IMG/VR virus record: IMGVR_UViG_3300048029_000178
Location: 1-32,393 of that record
DNA: 32,393 nucleotides
Origin: a virus
Reading direction: 5' to 3' (one strand)
Position 1 is the first letter of the stretch. Every line of letters starts with the position of its first letter. Positions 5,698-13,280 of the stretch are shown here, piece after piece. Under the pieces are notes generated by a model. It did not search any database, was not told the DNA's origin, and saw only the letters and a list, made by a program, of their open reading frames with translations. The position numbers and the translations under genes were made by a program.

Positions 5698-8059
5698 GGG
5701 CGAAGATATAGACTTGAAGCCAACAGAAGCGATGGCAAACGAGGCACAACGCGGGTTAGATTGGCGCAAGGAACATGGTCGCGGCGGGACAGAAGTCGGC
5801 GTTGCTAGGGCTAGACAGTTAGTTAATAGACAAGAATTATCTGCTGATACTGTCAGGCGTATGCATAGCTATTTTAGCCGCCATGAAGTTGACAAACAGG
5901 GCGAAGGGTATAAACCAGATCAAGATGGTTATCCTAGTGCTGGGCGGATTGCGTGGGCGTTATGGGGCGGAAATTCTGGGCAAAGTTGGGCGCGTAGTAA
6001 AGACCGCCAGCTAGATAACATTGACGAAGAACGTGGAATATCAGATAATGTGGAAACAGAAAAGATAGGTGATGAAATGGAAAAGCGGCATATTGTGGAT
6101 GTGCAAGAATTAGAAGATGCTTATGTCATCACTTTTGCAAAGCCACGCCAAGAAGAATTAGAAACATCTGGAAACGATGAAATCGAAACAAGTTCTTATC
6201 ACGAAGAAGAACGGATTAGCCGCGCAGATTTGACTTTGCGCGCTATGGAACTAGAAGAAAAAACAATAGATATGGACAAAAGAACTGTGTCGGTTGGCGT
6301 TTCATCAGAAACACCAGTTGAGCGCAGTTTTGGTCAAGAAGTTATTGACCATAGTCGAGAGAATATGAACCTTGATTTCCTAAATTCAGGTCGTGCGCCA
6401 TTATTAATGAACCACGATATGGAACAGCAAATCGGGGTGGTTGAATCTGTTGAACTTGATGAAAATGCGCGTAGACTGCGCGCTAGGGTTCGCTTTGGAA
6501 AAGGCGAACGTGCTTCTGAAGTGTTCGACGATGTTGCCGATGGCATTCGGCAGAATATCAGCGTTGGTTATCGAATAGATAAACGCGTTGAACGTGAAAA
6601 CGACCCAGAAAATTATTATCGGGTCGCTACTACGCCCATGGAAATAAGCATCGTTGGGATACCCGCAGATCAGTCCAATCAGGTTGGGGTCGGGCGTGCG
6701 CTTTCCGAAACTTTAAAAGCAACCCCTATCGATGAAAGGAATGACAAAATGTCAGAAAATATCGATTTAGAGGCAGTTAAAGCGGAAGCCGCCAAGACTG
6801 CACAGCGCAACGCAAAGGACATTATGACCCTTGCGCGCAAACACAATAAAGCTGATTTAGGTGAAGAAGCACTTGGTCGCGGATTGTCAATAGACGAATT
6901 TCGCGGTGAATTGCTAGAATCAATCGGCAACCAGCCACTAGAAACACCAGCAAGTGTTGTAGACGCACCAGTTAAAGATCAACGCGCTTACAGCCTATCT
7001 AAAATGTTAAGGGCGCAAGTTACGCAAGATTGGTCAGGCGCAAAGCTCGAACAGGAAATGCATCAAGAGATCGTAAAGAACACAGGCAAAGAAGGGCGCG
7101 GAATTTATGTGCCAGATTTTGCATGGGGCGCACGTTCTGGTGTAATGACAACAGCCGCTACTGGTGCAATCTCTGGTGAGAATGTCACAGATAACTTTGT
7201 TCCAACAATTCAGCGTGGCGACTTGTTTATTGAGGCGTTAAGAGCAAGACAAATCATGTCTGGTTTGGGTGTCACATATATGTCAGGTCTAACAAACCGC
7301 GTTAGAATACCAAAGTTTTCTGCTGGTGCGACTGCCGCATTTGTTGAAGAATCTGGCGACGTTTCAGACCAATCACAGACAGATGCCGCTGTAACTTTAC
7401 AGCCTAGAACTTTAGGCGCAAACGCTACAATGTCACGTTTGTTAATGCTTGAATCAGTGCCGTCGATCGAACAAGTTGTTCAAAATGATTTGTTGCGTTC
7501 ATTAGCTGATGCGATTGAATATTATGCAATTCAGGGTTCAGGTTCTTCTGGTCAGCCAACAGGATTGCTAAATACATCAAACGTTGGAAATGTTGACATT
7601 TCTGTTGGAACTGATGTGGCGGCGTTGACTTGGGCAGATATTACTGACCTTGTGAAAACGGTTGAAGATTCTAATGGCATAATCAATCAAAATGCGCTTG
7701 GCTGGTTGTCTAATCCGAAGGTAAAAGCAAAGTTAGCAAACACTGTTAAAGTCGCAACAACTGATTCAATCATGTTGTTAAACGACCCGTGGAATAACAT
7801 TTATGGTTATCGTGCAGAGTTTACAACAAATGTTCCATCTAACCTAGATTCAGGAGATGGCGGAGCAGATGCGTCAGCATTTATTTTTGGTGATTTCTCA
7901 CAATTGATGGTTGGTCTATTTGGCGCGCCATCAATTCTTGTTGACCCTTACACAGCATCCGCATCTGGTGACGTTACTATCAACGTACATCAAGAAGTCG
8001 ATGTTGCTGTCAGAAATGCGGAATCATTCGCAATCACTGATGAAGTTTCAACAGCTTAA
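5684..8059 (+). CDS. Fused prohead protease and HK97-type major capsid protein (791 aa)
   Basis: One uninterrupted frame holds three parts. Residues 12-104 form a domain with RKEHGRGGTEVG, MHSYFSRHEVDK and SAGRIAWALWGG, seen in other phage structural genes but without a name I can give. Residues 195-335 look like an S78 prohead protease: His244 in LMNHD, Ser293 in NISVGY, and MEISIVGIPAD near 318-329. Residues 356-791 look like an HK97-fold capsid protein, with an N-terminal delta-like helical region, then RARQIMSGLG and the QGSGSSGQPTGLL motif. Start 5684 follows GGGGGTG at a normal distance; ATG 5681 is equivalent. A strong internal ribosome site before ATG 6749 could make the 436-residue capsid subunit separately. 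No separate protease, scaffold or decoration gene is seen. Confidence 0.88.
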   Translation: MATYKGEDIDLKPTEAMANEAQRGLDWRKEHGRGGTEVGVARARQLVNRQELSADTVRRMHSYFSRHEVDKQGEGYKPDQDGYPSAGRIAWALWGGNSGQSWARSKDRQLDNIDEERGISDNVETEKIGDEMEKRHIVDVQELEDAYVITFAKPRQEELETSGNDEIETSSYHEEERISRADLTLRAMELEEKTIDMDKRTVSVGVSSETPVERSFGQEVIDHSRENMNLDFLNSGRAPLLMNHDMEQQIGVVESVELDENARRLRARVRFGKGERASEVFDDVADGIRQNISVGYRIDKRVERENDPENYYRVATTPMEISIVGIPADQSNQVGVGRALSETLKATPIDERNDKMSENIDLEAVKAEAAKTAQRNAKDIMTLARKHNKADLGEEALGRGLSIDEFRGELLESIGNQPLETPASVVDAPVKDQRAYSLSKMLRAQVTQDWSGAKLEQEMHQEIVKNTGKEGRGIYVPDFAWGARSGVMTTAATGAISGENVTDNFVPTIQRGDLFIEALRARQIMSGLGVTYMSGLTNRVRIPKFSAGATAAFVEESGDVSDQSQTDAAVTLQPRTLGANATMSRLLMLESVPSIEQVVQNDLLRSLADAIEYYAIQGSGSSGQPTGLLNTSNVGNVDISVGTDVAALTWADITDLVKTVEDSNGIINQNALGWLSNPKVKAKLANTVKVATTDSIMLLNDPWNNIYGYRAEFTTNVPSNLDSGDGGADASAFIFGDFSQLMVGLFGAPSILVDPYTASASGDVTINVHQEVDVAVRNAESFAITDEVSTA
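6735..6751 (+). promoter_or_regulatory. Internal ribosome binding site and start codon for free major capsid protein
   Basis: AAAGGA at 6735-6740 lies eight bases before an in-frame ATG (6749) inside the protease-capsid fusion. Initiation here gives a 436-residue protein beginning MSENIDLEAVKAEAAK, a normal length and start for an HK97-fold capsid subunit. The site lies at the domain boundary, about 20 residues past the end of the protease core. Together these suggest two products from one gene, the fusion in low copy and the capsid subunit in high copy. Expression itself cannot be seen in sequence. Confidence 0.6.
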
Positions 8060-8074
8060 TTTAACATTGTTGAG

Positions 8075-8092
8075 GGGCGGCGATCGCCGCCC
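8075..8092. terminator. GC-rich perfect palindrome after the capsid gene; hairpin or attenuator
   Basis: An 18-base perfect palindrome of G and C with GATC at its centre lies 15 bases after the capsid stop and 20 bases before the next gene. As RNA it folds into a seven-pair all-GC stem with a four-base loop. There is no T-run after it, so it is not a classical intrinsic terminator. It could partly stop transcripts or protect the 3' end of the capsid message. Confidence 0.5.
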
Positions 8093-8112
8093 TGAAACAT
8101 TAAGGAAATAAA

Positions 8113-8301
8113 ATGAAAATACAAATTTTAGAAAAATGTTACACTGGTACATCTGGCAATATGTTTGCTGGTGAACAGCATGACCTAAATGACGAAATAG
8201 CAGAAAAATTAATTGCGCGAGGTTTTGCCGAAAAAGTAAAATCTACTAAAACAAAATCTGACCGCGCAGTAAAAAAATTATCTTTTCCAGAAAGTGAATA
8301 A
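8113..8301 (+). CDS. Small conserved-type phage head-region protein (62 aa)
   Basis: This is a 62-residue basic protein with a short beta-like start (KIQILEKCY...) and an NDEIAEKLIARGFAEKV helix, followed by a Lys/Ser-rich tail. Short proteins of this shape (a G-D-x-x-D-L then A-x-x-L-I-x-x-G-x-A-E pattern) often lie directly after capsid genes and take the position of lambda FI. The function is not known. The start has a clear AAGGAAA ribosome site. The gene is separated from the capsid gene by the GC palindrome and overlaps the next gene by TAATG. Confidence 0.65.
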   Translation: MKIQILEKCYTGTSGNMFAGEQHDLNDEIAEKLIARGFAEKVKSTKTKSDRAVKKLSFPESE

Positions 8302-8612
8302 TGGCTGTTGAATCTGACATTGACCGCGCTGTTTTTTTAAGCGTTAATGACTTTGGAATTGCGGCTAAATTTACGCCGCAAAATTCATTTGCGCGCGACA
8401 TTGTTGGGATATTTGATAATGATTTTGTTGAGGTTGACGCTGGTGGCGGGGTAGGGTTTGCGCTACAGCAACCAAGATTTGTTTGCAGAACATCAGATGT
8501 ATCAACTGCGACGCAAGGCGATAAATTAAGGTTAAATAATACAAATTACACAGTTCAAATTGTGCAAGACGATGGCACTGGCATGACTACGCTGGTTATG
8601 GAAAAACAATAG
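8301..8612 (+). CDS. Head-tail joining protein, FII-like (103 aa)
   Basis: The protein is 103 residues and beta-rich, with the pattern of lambda gpFII-type head completion proteins. DIVGIFDNDF (around 30-40) is followed by a VCRTSDV stretch near 62, then GDKLRLNNTNYTVQIVQDDGTGMTTL in which the strands end in a GxGxTxL-like turn. These proteins form the ring between the connector and the tail. The position after the capsid gene and before the tail terminator agrees. The start is coupled to the previous gene by TAATG. Confidence 0.7.
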   Translation: MAVESDIDRAVFLSVNDFGIAAKFTPQNSFARDIVGIFDNDFVEVDAGGGVGFALQQPRFVCRTSDVSTATQGDKLRLNNTNYTVQIVQDDGTGMTTLVMEKQ

Positions 8613-8613
8613 A

Positions 8614-9057
8614 ATGGCGCACGTTAGAAAACAAATCAGGGACGCGATAAAAACCGCACTCACTGGCTTAACAACAACTGGATCGAACTGTTTTCAAAGC
8701 CGCGTTTTCCCATTTGAATCTGCAAAATTGCCAGCACTTTTAATTTACACCAAATCAGAAACAACTGAATTTGACACGATAACACTGCCTAGAAGCACTA
8801 TGCGCGTTTTAGAAATAAACGTTGAAGCGTACTGTCAAGGGACTGCGAATTATGATAATACTTTAGACACGATTGCGGTTGAGGTTGAAGAAGCCATAGC
8901 CGCAGATGTAACTCTTGGTGGTTTGACAAAAGACTTGCAGACCGTCGGGTTTGAAGCTGATTTTAGTGGTGATGGTGAACAAACTGTTGCTGTTGGTCGC
9001 TTCTCAATATCGGCAACCTATCGGACAGCCGAAAATGATGTAGAAACAGCCGCGTAG
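8614..9057 (+). CDS. Tail terminator protein, gpU-like (147 aa)
   Basis: The beginning VRKQIRDAIKTALTGL, then VFPFESAKLPALLIYT and a REIN-like VLEINVEAYC strand, match tail terminator proteins of the lambda U type, which cap the finished tail tube and set its join to the head. The C-terminal GRFSISATYRT strand is also typical. At 147 residues it is near the size of gpU (131). It lies directly between the FII-like protein and the tail tube protein. In lambda, Z would lie in between, but the Z-like gene here is at 217-831. Confidence 0.7.
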   Translation: MAHVRKQIRDAIKTALTGLTTTGSNCFQSRVFPFESAKLPALLIYTKSETTEFDTITLPRSTMRVLEINVEAYCQGTANYDNTLDTIAVEVEEAIAADVTLGGLTKDLQTVGFEADFSGDGEQTVAVGRFSISATYRTAENDVETAA

Positions 9058-9070
9058 AAAGGAAAACGAC

Positions 9071-9457
9071 ATGGCGACTTTTGCTGGTAAAGATGGGATT
9101 GTTAAGATTGGAAGCAATACCGTCGGTGAAATAAGAAGTTATTCGATTGAACAAACTATGGACACTATAGAAGATTCAAGCATGGGTGATGGAGACAGAA
9201 CCTATGTGGCATCTTTAAAATCATTTAGTGGTTCATTAGATTGTTATTTTGATGAGGCAGATTCTGGTCAAACCGACTTTCAAGTTGGCGACACTGGAAC
9301 TATTAGCGTTTTAATGGAAGGCGACACAAGTGGCGACCATTCTTTATCAGGCTCAATTTTAGTAACAGGCAGAACAATTACAGCGTCTTTTGATGGAATG
9401 GTAGAGGCTTCTCTAACATTTCAGGGAACAGGCGCATTGACTGAAGGAACTGTCTAA
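9071..9457 (+). CDS. Major tail tube protein (128 aa)
   Basis: This is a 128-residue beta-rich protein of the small tail tube type (TP901-1-like). It has the sequence GKDGIVKIGSNTVGEIRSYSIEQTMDTIEDSSMGD, then FSGSLDCYFDEAD, and a GSILVTGRTITASFDGMVEASLTFQGTG-like C-terminal beta hairpin. The EI.S.S.......D.S.MG... pattern is well known for tube proteins that polymerise round the tape measure. It follows a GAAAGGA ribosome site and precedes the tail chaperone gene by one base, as expected. No separate Ig-like domain is fused to it. Confidence 0.8.
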   Translation: MATFAGKDGIVKIGSNTVGEIRSYSIEQTMDTIEDSSMGDGDRTYVASLKSFSGSLDCYFDEADSGQTDFQVGDTGTISVLMEGDTSGDHSLSGSILVTGRTITASFDGMVEASLTFQGTGALTEGTV

Positions 9458-9805
9458 ATGAGTTTAGCCAAGACGATAAAAAGCCGTCTGGATGCAAAGC
9501 CAAGGCGCGTTATTGAAGTCCCTGAATGGGGTGAAGATGGCGCGCCATTGCTTTTATATGTTTCTGATATAACGGCTGGTGATATCCACAAATTACAGCG
9601 CAAGCACAAAGATTTTTTAAATAATCAAACTATGGATGCGATGGTTGATTTAATTATTCAAAAAGCTGAATTAAAGGATGGCAATAAAGCGTTTTCTTTA
9701 GAAGATAAGCCTGTTCTGATGAGTTTTAATTTATCTGAAATAGCAAGCGTCGCTGGTAATATGTTTGGCGATATTGATAGCATTGAAGAAATTGAAAAAA
9801 ACTAA
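9458..9805 (+). CDS. Tail assembly chaperone, gpG-like (115 aa)
   Basis: This is the 0-frame product, 115 residues, in the G position between the tail tube and the tape measure. Such chaperones bind the tape measure protein and bring tube subunits to it; they are not in the mature virion. It has a basic N-terminus, a WGEDGAPLLLYVSDITAGD segment as in phage tail chaperones, and an acidic end. The last codons before the stop form a canonical -1 frameshift site (9796-9802), which gives the longer product listed separately. Confidence 0.75.
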   Translation: MSLAKTIKSRLDAKPRRVIEVPEWGEDGAPLLLYVSDITAGDIHKLQRKHKDFLNNQTMDAMVDLIIQKAELKDGNKAFSLEDKPVLMSFNLSEIASVAGNMFGDIDSIEEIEKN

Positions 9806-9951
9806 AAGACTATCCGTTTAGAATGAATGTTCTGGCACTTGCGGATAGGTTACATAAGACCCAGCCAGAAATTGAAGAATTAACGCTATCAGAACTGAAT
9901 GAATGGTTCGCATATTTCAAGGTTGTAGAAGATGGCAGACCAAAAACTTAA
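9458..9951 (+). CDS. Frameshifted tail chaperone, gpGT-like (about 164 aa)
   Basis: If ribosomes slip one base back on A AAA AAC at 9796-9802, translation avoids the TAA at 9803 and continues in the -1 frame to TAA 9949-9951. This adds 49 residues beginning LKDYPFRMNVLALADRL and ending with the acidic-aromatic motif NEWFAYFKVVEDG. The added part resembles the T part of other G/GT chaperones (a helical region with P-E-x-x-x-L and E-x-x-x-W-x-A-Y). It overlaps the tape measure start at 9932. The ratio of products cannot be judged from sequence. Confidence 0.75.
9796..9802 (+). promoter_or_regulatory. -1 programmed frameshift slippery heptamer
   Basis: The heptamer A AAA AAC stands in the right reading frame (codons GAA-AAA-AAC), directly before the TAA stop of the chaperone gene. 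It is a canonical X XXY YYZ slippery site, the class used by many tailed phages between G and GT type genes. No strong downstream pseudoknot was recognised by eye. Confidence 0.75.
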
Positions 9952-11599
9952 TATTAGAATAGCCGCCATCGATAAAACGCAAAGGGCTTTTGCAACAGTA
10001 GGGCGCGGGTTAAAAACTGTTGGTCGTCAGATAACCAGCGTCAAAGGGTTATTGGTTGGATTAGGGGCTAGTTTAGCCCTAAAAGAATTTGCAAAGCAGA
10101 TAGATGATTTAGCAAAGCAATCAGCGCGGATTGGACTAACAGTTAATCAATTACAATCTTTACAATTTGCGGCTGGTCAGACAGGTGCAGAAGCTGTAAC
10201 GCTGAACAAGGCGTTGGATAGATTTAGCCGCGTTATATCAGAAACTAATTTAGGAACTGGAATTGCTAAAAGGTCTTTTGATGAATTAGGCATAACACTT
10301 AAAAACAATGATGGCTCTCTCAAAGATACTAATCAATTATTAATGGAAGTGTCAGACGGATTATCAGCTGTTCCAAACCAAGCTGACAGAGTTCGCATCG
10401 CGTTTGATTTATTTGGACGTTCTGGAACTAACTTAGTTAATTTGTTGCAAGGTGGAAGCGGTGAAATCAAAAATTTAACAAAAGAATTTAATGGTCTGTC
10501 GATAGAATTAACTGGTGACCAAGCAAAAGCTGTTGAGCAAGCTAATGATCTTTTTGATAAGTTAGGCAAAACATTTTCATCATTAGGTCAGCAAATTACG
10601 GCGGCTGTTTTGCCAGCTTTATCTAAAGTAACCAGATTTATCACTACAATCATGCTGGATGCGTTTGCCAGCGTGACAAAGGCAATAAGGACGACATTTA
10701 ATTCTATTTTGCAATTAGCGAATGAAACATTAGGAACTAATAATCCAATGTTGTCTTTTGGTGAGGAAATAGAAAGAAACCTAGAACGAATATCATTTAA
10801 TCTTAAAAATTATAGCAATGGGATTAGAATGGTTGAGCAAGATGGGAAAAATGTCAAGAAAGTTATTATATCACAAACAAATGCGACAAACGCGAATGCA
10901 AACGCAGTAACAAAAGCCACAACCAAAATAAACGAATATTCTGACGCAATCCGCGGCGCAAGAACTGAGTTTGAAGATTTTCCGAATTTTGATTTCTTAT
11001 TACCGCCAGAAACAATACAGCCATTCGATATGGCATTAGATACATTTGGCGAATATCCTAGTGCAATTTCTCAAGCAAAAGACGCAGTTGATAAATTTGG
11101 ATTGACTATGCAAGACGTAGCACAACGCGGCGTAAGGTCATTAGAAGATGCGATGGTTGATTTAATATCTGGAACTAGGTCTGCTAAAGATGCGTTTGCA
11201 GATATGGCAAGATCCATCATTCGCGATATTATTCGGATGCAAGTTCAGCAAAATATCACCCAGCCATTAAATACAGCTATCAGCGGGTTTTTTAATCCTA
11301 CTGCCCCAGCTAAAGGTTTAGCGATAGGCGGGTCGGTGCAAGCTGGTCGCCCTTATATGGTCGGAGAGCGAGGGACAGAAATGTTCGTGCCAAATCAGTC
11401 AGGCGCGATAGTTCCTAATAATAGACTAGGTGGCGTAAATGGTGTTACAATAAATCAAACTATCAATGTTCAAACAGGCGTCCAACAAACTGTTCGCGCA
11501 GAAATAAGCCAGCTTATGCCGCAAATTTCTGAAGCTACAAAAGCGGCGGTCATGGATGCTAGACGGCGGGGTGGTTCATTTAGTGCGGCATTTGGGTGA
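9932..11599 (+). CDS. Tail tape measure protein (555 aa)
   Basis: This sets tail length and is released into the host envelope during DNA entry. The N-terminal part (GRGLKTVGRQITSVKGLLVGLGASLALKEFAKQIDDLAKQSARIGLTVNQLQ) and the LFGRSGTNLVNLLQGG motif at about 163-178 are typical of short lambda-type tape measures. A hydrophobic stretch at about 220-245 could cross a membrane. The C-terminus has the usual GLAIGGSV..GRPYMVGERGTEMFVPN motif (about 465-492). By the rule of about 0.15 nm per residue, 555 residues predict a tail near 80 nm, short for a siphovirus. The start overlaps the frameshift extension of the chaperone. Confidence 0.92.
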   Translation: MADQKLNIRIAAIDKTQRAFATVGRGLKTVGRQITSVKGLLVGLGASLALKEFAKQIDDLAKQSARIGLTVNQLQSLQFAAGQTGAEAVTLNKALDRFSRVISETNLGTGIAKRSFDELGITLKNNDGSLKDTNQLLMEVSDGLSAVPNQADRVRIAFDLFGRSGTNLVNLLQGGSGEIKNLTKEFNGLSIELTGDQAKAVEQANDLFDKLGKTFSSLGQQITAAVLPALSKVTRFITTIMLDAFASVTKAIRTTFNSILQLANETLGTNNPMLSFGEEIERNLERISFNLKNYSNGIRMVEQDGKNVKKVIISQTNATNANANAVTKATTKINEYSDAIRGARTEFEDFPNFDFLLPPETIQPFDMALDTFGEYPSAISQAKDAVDKFGLTMQDVAQRGVRSLEDAMVDLISGTRSAKDAFADMARSIIRDIIRMQVQQNITQPLNTAISGFFNPTAPAKGLAIGGSVQAGRPYMVGERGTEMFVPNQSGAIVPNNRLGGVNGVTINQTINVQTGVQQTVRAEISQLMPQISEATKAAVMDARRRGGSFSAAFG

Positions 11600-11605
11600 T
11601 AAATT

Positions 11606-12238
11606 ATGACGATTACATATCCGCTAACCTTGCCAACACAAACAGGAATTGCATCTGTTCAATTAGAAACACTAAACGCAGTTGCGATCAGTCAATCGCC
11701 GTTCAGTTTTAAGCAACAAGTCGTTGCTTTTTCTGGTCAGAGACTTAGCGCAAATGTAACCTTGCCGCCCATGAAACGCGCAGATGCTGAAGTCTGGATA
11801 GCTTTTTTAATATCGCTAAAAGGTCAAATCGGCACTTTTTTGATGGGCGACCCTAACTGCGCCACGCCGCAAGGGTCTGCATCTACAAACGCTGGAACGC
11901 CATTAGTTAATGGTAGCAACCAGTCAGGCGCGACTTTATCGATTGATGGATTGCCAGCCAGCGCAACAGGTTATTTAAAAGCTGGCGATTATATACAACT
12001 AGGATCTGGGACAGGGGCGCAGTTATATAAGATTTTGGCTGATGTTGATTCAACCGCTGGCGGCAATGCTACGATAGATATATATCCAAATTTGCGTAGT
12101 TCACCAGTTGATGACGCAACTGTTGTTGTTAGCAATGCAAAAGGTTTATTTAGGTTAGCAACACCGCAAACTAACTGGTCAATCAATAACGCATCTTTTT
12201 ATGGAATAACCTTTTCGGCAATCGAGGTGCTAACATGA
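11606..12238 (+). CDS. Distal tail / tail-tip protein (210 aa)
   Basis: This is a beta-rich 210-residue protein just after the tape measure, in the place of lambda M or the distal tail protein. The motif SQSPFSFKQQVVAFSGQRLSANVTLPPMKRADAEVWIAFLISLKGQIGTFLMGDP is a common pattern of small tail-tip proteins in alphaproteobacterial phages, where a QxYxxxG and W...L.sL.G..GtF..gdP pattern recurs. The middle (about 90-175) is a Gly/Ser/Thr-rich beta domain. It probably forms the ring that joins the tube to the hub. The assignment comes from position and recalled pattern, not from a catalytic motif. Confidence 0.65.
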   Translation: MTITYPLTLPTQTGIASVQLETLNAVAISQSPFSFKQQVVAFSGQRLSANVTLPPMKRADAEVWIAFLISLKGQIGTFLMGDPNCATPQGSASTNAGTPLVNGSNQSGATLSIDGLPASATGYLKAGDYIQLGSGTGAQLYKILADVDSTAGGNATIDIYPNLRSSPVDDATVVVSNAKGLFRLATPQTNWSINNASFYGITFSAIEVLT

Positions 12239-12864
12239 GCCGCGATTTGATTTCAGGATTATCAGCACTTACAACAGCCGCAAAGATAGAACCATTTTTT
12301 GCGGTTCGTATTTTTTTTGACACGCAAACGCTGAATTTTTGGTCAGGTCTAGGCGATATGAATTTAGACGGCGTTTCTTATGTTGGCACTGGTAAGATGC
12401 TACAAATATCAGACATAGGTGAAACAGCCGAAATAGCCGCCAAAGGCGCGGTGATAACATTGTCTGGCATACCATCTGACTTGCTATCATTGGCGATTTC
12501 AGAGCCGTATCAAGGGCGGGAATGCCGCATCTTTTTCGGTGCAAAAGATGTTAGCGTTGATTTACTAGACGCTGAAAATGCTGATGATGTTACAACAGAG
12601 GATGGCTTTAGAATACGCTTAACGCAAGATGATGGTCTTGGAATGTCAGAGATATTCACAGGATATATTGACACTATGAATATTGACGAGGGCGCAGAGA
12701 CTAGCACTATTGCGCTAACGGTTGAAAGCAAGCTAATTGACTTAGAACGCGCTAGAATTTTTAGATATACAGACCAATCCCACAAAGCAAGGTATCCAAC
12801 AGATAAAGGTTTCGAGTTTGTTGAAGATTTACAAGATAAAGTCTTTAGCTGGGGGCGTCGATGA
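12235..12864 (+). CDS. Tail-tip hub N-terminal protein, gpL position (209 aa)
   Basis: The N-terminus SRDLISGLSALTTAAKIEPFFAVRIFF and the FWSGLGDMNLDGVSYVGTGKMLQISDIGET segment (about 38-68) match a phage protein family that lies before NlpC/P60-like genes. The later block SKLIDLERARIFRYT..HKARYPTDKGFEFVEDLQD is equally characteristic. This family is the counterpart of lambda L and of the gene-transfer-agent hub proteins in gene order. The protein is likely part of the hub that holds the tip protein. It overlaps both neighbours by ATGA. No cysteine cluster for an iron-sulfur site is visible, unlike lambda gpL. Confidence 0.7.
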   Translation: MSRDLISGLSALTTAAKIEPFFAVRIFFDTQTLNFWSGLGDMNLDGVSYVGTGKMLQISDIGETAEIAAKGAVITLSGIPSDLLSLAISEPYQGRECRIFFGAKDVSVDLLDAENADDVTTEDGFRIRLTQDDGLGMSEIFTGYIDTMNIDEGAETSTIALTVESKLIDLERARIFRYTDQSHKARYPTDKGFEFVEDLQDKVFSWGRR

Positions 12865-13280
12865 GCGATTGGGTATCAAAAACTGATGAATATATTTTTT
12901 CAATTACGCATCAGCCGTTTGAATGGGGCGAACATGATTGCTTGCGTTTTGCGGATAATATAGTCGAATGCAGAACTGGCAAAAAAATTTTTACAGATTG
13001 GTATGGCAAACATACAACTGCCTATGGCTGTTTTTACAATTATAAAAAGAAGCTAAAAGAAACTGGCTTTAAAGATTTGGTAGACGCAATAGACAGCCGT
13101 TTAAAGCGCGCCAACAGCACTATCGCTAATCGATATAGTATCATCGGCAGAAGGTCGGAAGGCGGCGCAACAGGGCTTTATCTGGGCGTTTCTCTAGGCA
13201 AATGGTTTGCTTTTGTTGGCTATGATGGACTGGAATTTGTGAAGCCGCAAGGCGACGATATAGAATGGCTGGTGTCGTGA
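12861..13280 (+). CDS. NlpC/P60-like tail peptidase, DUF6950 type (139 aa)
   Basis: The motif PFEWGEHDCLRFADNIVECRTGKKIF has the catalytic Cys27 in an HDC context and matches DUF6950, an NlpC/P60-related family found in siphovirus tail-tip clusters in the place of lambda K. Such proteins are thought to cut cell-wall peptides during DNA entry, or to serve in tail assembly. The typical region after the cysteine (D-W-Y-...-T-x-x-G) is present at about 48-60. The usual downstream histidine is not obvious, so activity is uncertain. The start overlaps the hub gene by ATGA and the end overlaps the tip gene by 16 bases. Confidence 0.75.
   Translation: MSDWVSKTDEYIFSITHQPFEWGEHDCLRFADNIVECRTGKKIFTDWYGKHTTAYGCFYNYKKKLKETGFKDLVDAIDSRLKRANSTIANRYSIIGRRSEGGATGLYLGVSLGKWFAFVGYDGLEFVKPQGDDIEWLVS

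Noticed and set aside
8075-8092. The palindrome contains GCGATCGC, the cyanobacterial HIP1 octamer
   Set aside because: It is a single occurrence within a hairpin in an otherwise non-cyanobacterial gene set. HIP1 is only informative when frequent across a genome.
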